Shown one piece after another: positions 7,025 to 11,989 of a stretch of DNA of 11,989 bases. This stretch comes from an uncultured Oscillospiraceae bacterium (GTDB lineage: Bacteria; Bacillota; Clostridia; Oscillospirales; Oscillospiraceae): NCBI GenBank assembly GCA_934546685.1, contig CAKTEB010000073.1:1-11989 (forward strand), given 5' to 3'. A program made the translations under genes and the position numbers. The first letter of the stretch is position 1, and each line of letters opens with the position of its first letter. The notes under the pieces are model-generated. The model did not search any database and was not told the origin of the DNA. It was given only the letters and a program-made list of their open reading frames with translations.

Positions 7025-7729
7025 TTAGCTCCAGCGTTTTCTCTCCAGCATCCGCACGGTCAGGAACACAAAGGTACCGGCAACGCTGAGGTAGAAGAAC
7101 AGGTCGGCGAATGAGAAGATGCCCTGGGCGAAGTCCTCATAGCGCCGGAACATGGAAAAGTAGTAGATAAAGTTTTTCGCCCAGGTGGCCTTCATGAAGC
7201 TGTAGGAGTAGTCCATGAGGTACAGGCCCAGGAACACCGCTACGGTAGCCACGCAGGCCACCAGCTGGTTCTGAGTCAGCGAAGAGATGAACACGCCGAT
7301 GGAGATAAAGGCCATGGCCGTGGCCAGAATGGCCACATAGTTGCCCACCACAGTGGCTGCCTCCAGCTGGCCCCAGGTGGAGATCACCACCACATAGACC
7401 AGGGTGATAAGGATGCCGATGGCGAAGACCACCAGCGCCGCGAAGAACTTGCCCAGCACGATACCGGTGAGCCGCACAGGCGCGGTGAACAGCAGCTGAT
7501 CCGTCTTCTGCTTATAGTCCTCGGCAAAGGTGCGCATGGTGAGAATGGGGATCAGAAATACGCACATGGTAACGATAAAGGAGAAAATGCCGTCCAGGCT
7601 GCTGGAGCCGGAATACACGTTCATCAGGTAGAAGTAGATGTTCAGCACCAGGACAAACGCGGCCAGGTACACATAGCCCAGAGGGGATTTGAAATAGGCA
7701 CGCAAATCGCGCTTGAATATTGCAGACAT
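7025..7729 (-). CDS. ABC transporter permease, GldF/ABC-2 type
   Basis: This 234-residue integral membrane protein is the permease of the ABC system. It begins MSAIFKRDLRAYFKSPLGYV, the N-terminal amphipathic segment typical of ABC-2 permeases, followed by about six membrane segments (near 16-36, 48-66, 90-118, 127-150, 156-172 and 205-225). The cytoplasmic stretch MRTFAEDYKQKTDQLLFTAPV (65-85) is characteristic of the GldF/NosY-like subfamily. AGAGGTT sits 8 nt before the ATG. It follows the ATPase gene after 6 bp and precedes the GldG-like gene by 16 bp, so one transcript is likely. Two copies would be expected to pair with two ATPase subunits. The substrate cannot be read from the sequence. 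Confidence 0.92.
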   Translation of the reverse strand: MSAIFKRDLRAYFKSPLGYVYLAAFVLVLNIYFYLMNVYSGSSSLDGIFSFIVTMCVFLIPILTMRTFAEDYKQKTDQLLFTAPVRLTGIVLGKFFAALVVFAIGILITLVYVVVISTWGQLEAATVVGNYVAILATAMAFISIGVFISSLTQNQLVACVATVAVFLGLYLMDYSYSFMKATWAKNFIYYFSMFRRYEDFAQGIFSFADLFFYLSVAGTFVFLTVRMLERKRWS

Positions 7730-7735
7730 ATCAGT

Positions 7736-8698
7736 TTAACCTCTTTTCGCGGAAGATTTCTTATCAGCGGTCAGCTGGATAAATACATCCTCCAGCGACA
7801 GATCCTGATTCTTGAGGAGGAGCACCGGGTAGCCGGCCTTGGACAGGGCCGCGAAGATCAGCTTTCTCACGTCCAGATGCTCTGCGGACTCCACCAGATA
7901 TTCAAAGGCGCCGGGCTCGGCCTCGATGGTGGGGGTGACCACCTTCACGCCGTCCACAGACCGGAGCACCTGAACGATCTTGTCCTTGGGACCCGCGATC
8001 CGATACTCCAGCTTGTGCTCGCCTGTGAGCATGGCGGACAGGTGCGTGGGGGTATCGTCGGCCACCAGGCGGCCGTTGTTGATGACCAGCACCCGCTCAC
8101 ATACCGCGGACACCTCCTGGAGGATATGGGTGGAGAGGATGATGGTGCGGTTTTTGCCCAGATCCTTGATGACGTTCCGGATCTCAATGATCTGCTTGGG
8201 GTCGAGGCCGACCGTGGGCTCGTCCAGGATCAGCACGTCCGGATCTCCCACCAGAGCCTGTGCCAGGCCGCAGCGCTGCTTGTAGCCGCCGGAGAGGTTG
8301 CTGATGACCCGAGAGCGCACATGGGTAATGCCCACCATCTCGCAGATACGATCAATATGCTCTTTCCGCTCCTTGGCGCCGCCCTTGACGGCCTTGATGT
8401 CGTAGATGAAGTTCAGGTACTCGTCTACGGTCATATCGAGATACAGGGGCGGATCCTGAGGCAGATAGCCGATGTGCTTTTTCGCCTCCAGGGGATTTTC
8501 CAGAATGTCGATCCCCGCGACCTTGGCCGCGCCGGCCGTGGCCGACAGATAGCCGGTGATCACATTCATCGTGGTGGACTTACCAGCGCCGTTGGGGCCA
8601 AGGAAGCCTACGATCTCGCCTTCGTTAATGGTGAAGGAGATGTCGGTGATGCCTCGCTTGTTGCCATAGGTTTTGGTCAATCCGGATACTTCAATCAT
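7736..8698 (-). CDS. ABC transporter ATP-binding protein, GldA-like
   Basis: This 320-residue ATPase has all the expected motifs: Walker A GPNGAGKST (34-42), Q-loop Q81 in LPQDPPLY, signature LSGGYKQR (135-142), Walker B VLILDEP (155-161) with E160 as the catalytic base, D-loop GLD, and the switch histidine H191 in LSTHILQE. Residues beyond about 225 form an extra C-terminal domain of the kind found in ABC-2-type exporter ATPases. The ATG at 8698 has AGGAGG 9 nt upstream. It is the first gene of the four-gene operon, 6 bp ahead of the permease. It acts at the inner face of the membrane, powering the GldF-like permease. It is clearly an active-type ATPase; the transported or remodelled substrate is unknown. 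Confidence 0.95.
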   Translation of the reverse strand: MIEVSGLTKTYGNKRGITDISFTINEGEIVGFLGPNGAGKSTTMNVITGYLSATAGAAKVAGIDILENPLEAKKHIGYLPQDPPLYLDMTVDEYLNFIYDIKAVKGGAKERKEHIDRICEMVGITHVRSRVISNLSGGYKQRCGLAQALVGDPDVLILDEPTVGLDPKQIIEIRNVIKDLGKNRTIILSTHILQEVSAVCERVLVINNGRLVADDTPTHLSAMLTGEHKLEYRIAGPKDKIVQVLRSVDGVKVVTPTIEAEPGAFEYLVESAEHLDVRKLIFAALSKAGYPVLLLKNQDLSLEDVFIQLTADKKSSAKRG

Positions 8699-9049
8699 CT
8701 CGGGTTCCCTCCTAAAATGCGGGCCGCATAGAACGGCCAGGGTGACAGACGCGGGGACTCTTTCCCCAAATCCGCATCTGTTTTGGCTATTATATCACAT
8801 TTTACTCGGTTCTCCTAGTATTATTTTCGTGTATTCTATAACACTATCACCAAAATCCTGGGACAAAAATTGCTACTTTTGCCAGGCCCCCTCCCCCTGC
8901 CGCTGGTGCAGCAAATTCATTTCCGGCGCCGGTTCTATCGGAAGCGTCTTCCGAATATGCTTATGTGAAGGGCCAGGTCAGATAGGCTCCGGCCTGCTTT
9001 CAGAGAACATTTCGGGCAATGCCGCCATGCGGCGCCGCCCTAGGAAGGG
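8699..9049. other. 351-bp divergent intergenic region
   Basis: No convincing gene lies here. The part at 8780-8880 is distinctly AT-rich and carries the promoter candidate for the minus-strand operon. The part at 8880-9040 is GC-rich with short palindromes: CCGGCGCCGG (8923-8932), CGGAAG/CTTCCG with a 3-nt loop (8939-8953) and GCCGC/GCGGC with a 3-nt loop (9021-9033). The minus strand carries two runs of five G separated by one A (8887-8897). No clear sporulation-sigma promoter for the plus-strand genes could be picked out, although one is expected. Confidence 0.6.
8789..8797 (-). promoter_or_regulatory. Extended -10 promoter candidate for the ABC operon
   Basis: Read on the minus strand, the bases are TGATATAAT, a perfect extended -10 (TGnTATAAT). 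A start near 8782 would leave a leader of about 80 nt that ends in the AGGAGG site of the ATPase gene. No good -35 lies 17 nt upstream, as is often the case with extended -10 promoters. The leader includes a small 5-bp hairpin (GGCCG 8722-8726 with CGGCC 8734-8738), with no evident regulatory role. Confidence 0.55.
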
Positions 9050-9460
9050 ATGAGCTTTTTGACAAACAGCGGTACACTGGTTTTTCGTGTTTTTACCTCC
9101 CTGGCGGATCTTCCGGTGGAGGGAGCCGCGGTGCTGGTTCGGCTCCAGGATTCCGGCGGGCTTCTGGGGCTCCGGATCACCAACTCCTCCGGAGAGACGG
9201 ATCCCATCGTCATCGAGACTCCGGCAAACGCTCTGAGCCAGACCCCGGAGAACTCCCTCCAGCCCTGGACCGGTCTCCAGGTCATCATCGAGCACCCGGA
9301 CTATGAACGGGTCAGGCTGACGGGGCTCCAGGTATTCCCCGGTGTGGAGACGGTGCAGACCGTCCGGCTGATCCCCCTTCAGCGGTTCGACCCTCAGTCC
9401 TCCGGGCAGCAGGAGTACAGCTTCACTCCACAGCCCATCTGGGAGGGGGCGGCCCCATGA
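9050..9460 (+). CDS. SleC-type N-terminal pro-domain encoded as a separate protein
   Basis: This 136-residue protein resembles the N-terminal region of clostridial SleC: a beta-sandwich of the carboxypeptidase-regulatory-like kind, with GTLVFRVFTSLADLPVEGA, an NSSGETDPIVIETP turn, a strand with VIIEHPDYERVRLTGLQVFPG, and TVRLIPL at the end. In C. difficile SleC that region precedes the catalytic domain in the same chain; here it stops at the point where the catalytic protein starts. No signal peptide is visible. The stop and the next ATG overlap by 4 bp. The start is uncertain: AGGAAGGG (9042-9049) abuts the ATG, while an in-frame TTG at 9059 lies 9 nt downstream of it, the better spacing. 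The role as inhibitor, chaperone or spore-targeting partner of the next protein is inferred. Confidence 0.78.
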   Translation: MSFLTNSGTLVFRVFTSLADLPVEGAAVLVRLQDSGGLLGLRITNSSGETDPIVIETPANALSQTPENSLQPWTGLQVIIEHPDYERVRLTGLQVFPGVETVQTVRLIPLQRFDPQSSGQQEYSFTPQPIWEGAAP

Positions 9461-10869
9461 GCGATACGCCTTACATTCCCGCCTCCATCACGGTGCATCT
9501 GGGCCCGCCGGGGGCGAGTGCGGAAAACGTCACGGTGAGCTTCCGGGACTACATTAAAAATGTGGCCTCCAGCGAGATCTACCCCACCTGGGAGGACGCG
9601 GCCCTTCGGGCCAACATTCTGGCGCAGATCTCCTTTGCCCTCAACAAGATCTACCTGGAGTATTACCCCAGCCGGGGTTATGACTTCGATATTACCAATT
9701 CTACCGCCTATGACCAGAAGTACATCCAGGGCCGGGACATCTTTGAAAACGTCAGCACCCTGGTGGATGAGCTGTTCCAGAGCTACGTCCGCCGAACGGG
9801 CACCATCGAGCCCCTGTCCACCTCCTTCTGCAACGGTACCACTGTCACCTGCTCCGGCATGAGCCAATGGGGCAGCCAGGATCTGGCCCGGCAGGGGTAT
9901 TCGTACTTGGACATTCTCAAGTATTATTACGGAGACGACATCGAGATCGTGGCGAACGCCCCAGTTCAGGATCTCTCCCCCTCCTATCCCGGCACGCCCC
10001 TGCGGCTGGGCAGCTCCGGCGAGGGGGTGCTGACCGTTCAGGGAGCATTGAACCGCATTGGCCGGAACTACCCCGCAATCCCGAAAATTTATCCCGTGGA
10101 TGGGCTCTTTGGGCCCAGCACCGAGGATGCGGTAAAGGCCTTTCAGCAGATCTTCCGTCTGACCCCAGACGGGGTGGTGGGCAGCGCCACCTGGTATCAG
10201 ATTATCGCCATCTATGTGGCCGTCACCCGGCTGGCGGAGCTGCGCTCCGAGGGCCAGCGATATCAGGTGGGCTCCTATAATATTCCCAGCGTGCTGTCTC
10301 TGGGCAGCACCGGAGAATATGTGTCAAAGCTCCAGTATATGCTCTCGGTGCTGGGGGCATTCATCCCGGAGATCCCGGCGGTGGACATCGACGGAATCTA
10401 TGGCCTCGCCACCCGGGACGCGGTACTGGCCTATCAGCGCTTTGCGGGTCTGACCCCCAGCGGCCTGGTGGGAGCCGCCACCTGGGACAGCATCTACAAC
10501 CGCTTTGATGGCATCCAGAATACCGTTCTGGACAGCGACACCCTGTTCTCCGGCACAGGAAATTCCGCGGTGGAGACCATCGCAGATGTGCAGAAGAGCC
10601 TCCAGGCCGTGGCCCCGGTATTCGCGCCCATGGTGAGCCCCAGAATCACCGGTATGCTGGATCGTAGCACCACCCGGGCCATCGCAAAGCTCCAGACCCA
10701 GCTGGGCCTTCGGCCCACCGGCCAGCCCACTGGAGAGCTCCGTCGGTATCTCACCCTGCTCTCCCAGGGGCAGCAGGCCGCCCAGACAGTGCGGCACCGG
10801 CAGTATCCCGGCTATGCCCTGTATCTGGGGCAGCGCGACCACGCTAGAGAAGGGAGTGGATCAAAATGA
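9457..10869 (+). CDS. SleC-like spore cortex-lytic enzyme: SpoIID-type catalytic domain plus three peptidoglycan-binding repeats
   Basis: This 470-residue protein matches the catalytic and C-terminal parts of SleC, a lytic transglycosylase that degrades cortex peptidoglycan during clostridial germination. The SpoIID-like domain spans about 10-165: SFRDYIKNVASSEIYPTW (28-45) with E40 aligning to the catalytic glutamate of SpoIID proteins, GYDFDITNSTAYDQ (74-87), CNGTTVTC (125-132), and MSQWGSQDLARQGYSYLDIL (135-154) followed by KYYYGD. Two clear peptidoglycan-binding repeats follow: LRLGSSGEGV to ATWYQI (182-249) and LSLGSTGEYV to ATWDSI (280-346). A third, weaker repeat occupies 375-436. SleC of C. 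difficile has one such repeat, so this version is longer. No signal peptide is seen. GGGAGGGGG lies before the ATG, inside the preceding gene. The end overlaps the next gene by 4 bp. Confidence 0.88.
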   Translation: MSDTPYIPASITVHLGPPGASAENVTVSFRDYIKNVASSEIYPTWEDAALRANILAQISFALNKIYLEYYPSRGYDFDITNSTAYDQKYIQGRDIFENVSTLVDELFQSYVRRTGTIEPLSTSFCNGTTVTCSGMSQWGSQDLARQGYSYLDILKYYYGDDIEIVANAPVQDLSPSYPGTPLRLGSSGEGVLTVQGALNRIGRNYPAIPKIYPVDGLFGPSTEDAVKAFQQIFRLTPDGVVGSATWYQIIAIYVAVTRLAELRSEGQRYQVGSYNIPSVLSLGSTGEYVSKLQYMLSVLGAFIPEIPAVDIDGIYGLATRDAVLAYQRFAGLTPSGLVGAATWDSIYNRFDGIQNTVLDSDTLFSGTGNSAVETIADVQKSLQAVAPVFAPMVSPRITGMLDRSTTRAIAKLQTQLGLRPTGQPTGELRRYLTLLSQGQQAAQTVRHRQYPGYALYLGQRDHAREGSGSK

Positions 10870-11393
10870 GAGAGGATCCCGTGCTGGCGGCCCCCATCGA
10901 GAGCCTCCAGCTGATGCTTCGGGCCCTGTCCTTTTTAGATGAGGATCTGCCTCTGCTGGTTCCGGACGGCATCTTCGGGGACGCAACCGCCGCGGCGGTA
11001 TCGGCCTTTCAGAAAAAATACGCCCTGCCCATCACCGGCGTGGCCGACGCGGAGACCCACCGTGCCATTACCGACGCCTACGACCTAGGCTATCCCCAGC
11101 ATGCCCCGGCGGAGGCTCCGGTGGTGCTGTTTCCGGCAGAGCTAACGGTCTCCCCCGGTCAGAGCCACGCCCATGTGTATCTGGCTCAGGGTATGCTGGC
11201 GGCGCTGACACCGGAGCTAGGGCCCCACGCCCTGACCGGGCGTGTGGATGATACTACAGAGGCAGGACTGCGGCATATTCAGGCCATGAGCGGTCTGCCG
11301 GAGACCGGTGCGCTGGATAAGGCCACTTATAACAGTCTCTCCAGGCTCTACCGCCTAAGGTTTGACCGGCAGCTGCCGCCCTCCTGCGGATAA
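10866..11393 (+). CDS. Protein made of two peptidoglycan-binding repeats
   Basis: A 175-residue protein with no catalytic domain. Two peptidoglycan_binding_1-like repeats are visible: IESLQLMLRALSFLDEDLP with PDGIFGDATAAAVSAFQKKY and LPITGVADAETHRAI (about 11-68), and HVYLAQGMLAALTPELG with GRVDDTTEAGLRHIQ and LPETGALDKATYNSL (about 103-158). A proline/alanine linker separates them. The ATG overlaps the stop of the catalytic gene (ATGA) and is preceded by GGGAG, so translation is probably coupled. No signal peptide is present. It probably binds cortex peptidoglycan together with, or in place of, the C-terminal repeats of the upstream enzyme, possibly as a targeting or scaffold subunit. That function is inferred from domain content and position only. 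Confidence 0.82.
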   Translation: MREDPVLAAPIESLQLMLRALSFLDEDLPLLVPDGIFGDATAAAVSAFQKKYALPITGVADAETHRAITDAYDLGYPQHAPAEAPVVLFPAELTVSPGQSHAHVYLAQGMLAALTPELGPHALTGRVDDTTEAGLRHIQAMSGLPETGALDKATYNSLSRLYRLRFDRQLPPSCG

Positions 11394-11401
11394 GACGCAA
11401 A

Positions 11402-11450
11402 GATCCCGGTGCAGTACGTAGCTGCACCGGGATCAAATTCTATTTCTATT
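11402..11450 (+). terminator. Terminator of the SleC-like operon
   Basis: GATCCCGGTGCAG (11402-11414) and CTGCACCGGGATC (11422-11434) form a perfect 13-bp stem with a 7-nt loop, starting 8 nt after the last stop codon. A T-rich stretch (AAATTCTATTTCTATTT) follows. The U-run is interrupted, but the position and stem strength make an intrinsic terminator likely. Confidence 0.85.
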
Positions 11451-11560
11451 TGGGTACCACGCTGGAATACCGCCTAGGCACTGCAAGATGAATTGGTGCC
11501 AAGGATTCAGCCAGGGATTTTGCGCCGGAAAAAGGCATACCTTTATTATAGCGCCTGATA

Positions 11561-11588
11561 AACCAAAAACTGCTTCCGAGGAAGCAGT
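11561..11588 (-). terminator. Terminator of the tRNA operon
   Basis: Read on the minus strand, ACTGCTTC and GAAGCAGT form an 8-bp stem with a CTCG tetraloop, followed by TTTTGGTT. It lies 8 nt beyond the CCA end of tRNA-Lys and would end the tRNA transcript. Confidence 0.85.
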
Positions 11589-11596
11589 AATGACCA

Positions 11597-11672
11597 TGGT
11601 GACCCGCCGGGGGATCGAACCCCGGACACCCTGCTTAAAAGGCAGGTGCTCTACCGACTGAGCTAGCGGATC
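11597..11672 (-). tRNA. tRNA-Lys (anticodon UUU)
   Basis: A 76-nt cloverleaf on the minus strand. The acceptor stem GATCCGC/GCGGGTC has one G-U pair. The anticodon arm CCTGC/GCAGG encloses CTTTTAA, giving anticodon UUU. The T arm contains GGTTCGATCC. The discriminator is A and the CCA end is encoded. It is the last tRNA of the cluster, one nucleotide after tRNA-Gln. Confidence 0.97.
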
Positions 11673-11673
11673 A

Positions 11674-11749
11674 TGGCAGGGATGGCGGGACTCGAACCCA
11701 CGGTTCCAGAGTCAAAGTCTGGTGCCTTAACCGACTTGGCCACATCCCT
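11674..11749 (-). tRNA. tRNA-Gln (anticodon UUG)
   Basis: A 76-nt cloverleaf on the minus strand. The acceptor stem is AGGGATG/CATCCCT. The anticodon arm CCAGA/TCTGG encloses CTTTGAC, giving anticodon UUG. The T arm contains GGTTCGAGTCC. The discriminator is G and the CCA end is encoded. Only one base separates its CCA end from the first base of tRNA-Lys. Confidence 0.96.
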
Positions 11750-11791
11750 AAATGCAAACCGGCAGCATCAAACACCGCACAAGATAAGAAG

Positions 11792-11868
11792 TGGGGTGAG
11801 TAATCGGATTCGAACCGACGGTCTCCAGAGCCACAATCTGGCGCTTTAACCAGCTAAGCTATACCCAC
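11792..11868 (-). tRNA. tRNA-His (anticodon GUG)
   Basis: A 77-nt cloverleaf on the minus strand. The acceptor stem is GTGGGTA/TACTCAC with one G-U pair. The anticodon arm CCAGA/TCTGG encloses TTGTGGC, giving anticodon GUG. The T arm contains GGTTCGAATCC. The discriminator is C with encoded CCA. The base before position 1 (complement of 11869) is G, supplying the extra G-1 that pairs with C73, the identity element of tRNA-His. Confidence 0.97.
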
Positions 11869-11892
11869 CGTATTCATCTTCTTCTGCGCCAT

Positions 11893-11910
11893 GCAGCCGC
11901 TAGAGGCTGC
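11893..11910 (-). other. Spacer hairpin between tRNA-Arg and tRNA-His
   Basis: GCAGCC (11893-11898) and GGCTGC (11905-11910) can form a 6-bp stem with a 6-nt loop in the 43-nt spacer between the two tRNAs. There is no U-run, so it is not a terminator. It may guide processing of the precursor, or be incidental. Confidence 0.35.
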
Positions 11911-11912
11911 CT

Positions 11913-11989
11913 TGGTACGCCAAGAGGGACTCGAACCCCCGACCTACTGCTTAGAAGGCAGTTGCTCTATCCAGCTGAGCTATTGGCGC
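11913..11989 (-). tRNA. tRNA-Arg (anticodon UCU)
   Basis: A 77-nt cloverleaf on the minus strand whose 5' end is the last base of the window. The acceptor stem is GCGCCAA/TTGGCGT with a G-U pair at the end. The anticodon arm ACTGC/GCAGT encloses CTTCTAA, giving anticodon UCU. The T arm contains GGTTCGAGTCC. The discriminator is A with encoded CCA. The promoter of the cluster, and perhaps more tRNAs, lie beyond the window. Confidence 0.97.

Noticed and set aside
6343..7089. A 248-codon plus-strand open frame
   Set aside because: It is antisense to the GldG-like gene, which has clear domain features, membrane anchors and a ribosome binding site.
8880..9040. Known structured RNA such as SRP RNA or a T-box leader
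   Set aside because: I found neither the SRP conserved loop (GGAAGG context) nor a T-box sequence, and no uninterrupted terminator hairpin with U-run.
8673..9053. A 126-codon plus-strand open frame covering the divergent intergenic region
   Set aside because: It starts inside the ATPase gene on the opposite strand, crosses the AT-rich promoter island, has no ribosome binding site and resembles no family; its end collides with the start signal of the next gene.
9445..9460. Programmed -1 frameshift on GGGGG joining the pro-domain-like and catalytic frames
   Set aside because: No canonical slippery heptamer is in the correct phase, and an ATGA overlap with a GGGAGGGGG ribosome binding site explains the arrangement by coupled initiation. 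It is kept only as an alternative.
11545..11550. TATAAT on the minus strand, downstream of the tRNA terminator
   Set aside because: There is no suitable -35 element and no gene in that direction; it would run antisense into the SleC-like operon terminator.
1..11989. CRISPR array, insertion sequence, phage or defence genes
   Set aside because: No direct repeat series, transposase, integrase or nuclease-like genes were seen on either strand; every gene over 60 codons that I accept belongs to sporulation, envelope or ABC-type families, apart from the small cysteine protein.

Overview
The window looks like chromosomal DNA from a GC-rich, endospore-forming member of the Clostridia, most like the Oscillospiraceae and relatives. 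This is inferred from gene content: the sporulation genes yqfC, yqfD and ylbJ, a SleC-type spore cortex-lytic enzyme (the clostridial germination type), strong AGGAGG-like ribosome binding sites and CCA-encoding tRNAs. No rRNA or other direct taxonomic marker is present.

Layout. (1) Positions 1-2370, minus strand: yqfC, yqfD and phoH, closely packed in the order known from Bacillus; phoH runs off the left edge. (2) Positions 2448-3874, plus strand: ylbJ, diverging from yqfC across 77 bp, then a 69-residue cysteine-rich protein that probably has its own promoter. (3) Positions 3883-3952: hairpins, including a two-way terminator between convergent genes. (4) Positions 3956-8698, minus strand: a tight four-gene ABC operon of the GldA/GldF/GldG plus DUF4340 type (ATPase, permease, two membrane-anchored extracytoplasmic proteins), with an extended -10 promoter upstream. 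(5) Positions 8699-9049: a divergent intergenic region with an AT-rich promoter island and several short palindromes. (6) Positions 9050-11393, plus strand: three genes joined by 4-bp overlaps that together carry the parts of a SleC-like cortex-lytic enzyme: a separate N-terminal pro-domain-like protein, a SpoIID-like catalytic protein with peptidoglycan-binding repeats, and a third protein made only of peptidoglycan-binding repeats. (7) Positions 11402-11588: terminators for the SleC-like operon and, from the other side, for the tRNAs. (8) Positions 11597-11989, minus strand: tRNAs transcribed in the order Arg(UCU), His(GUG), Gln(UUG), Lys(UUU).

Together, the left and right parts serve spore development (mother-cell membrane proteins) and spore germination (cortex hydrolysis); the central ABC operon has no known substrate. 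The most notable feature is the SleC architecture divided over two or three translationally coupled chains. A separate pro-domain would change how the enzyme is kept inactive, since known SleC is a single-chain zymogen cleaved by Csp proteases. I see no phage, insertion sequence, CRISPR array or other defence system.
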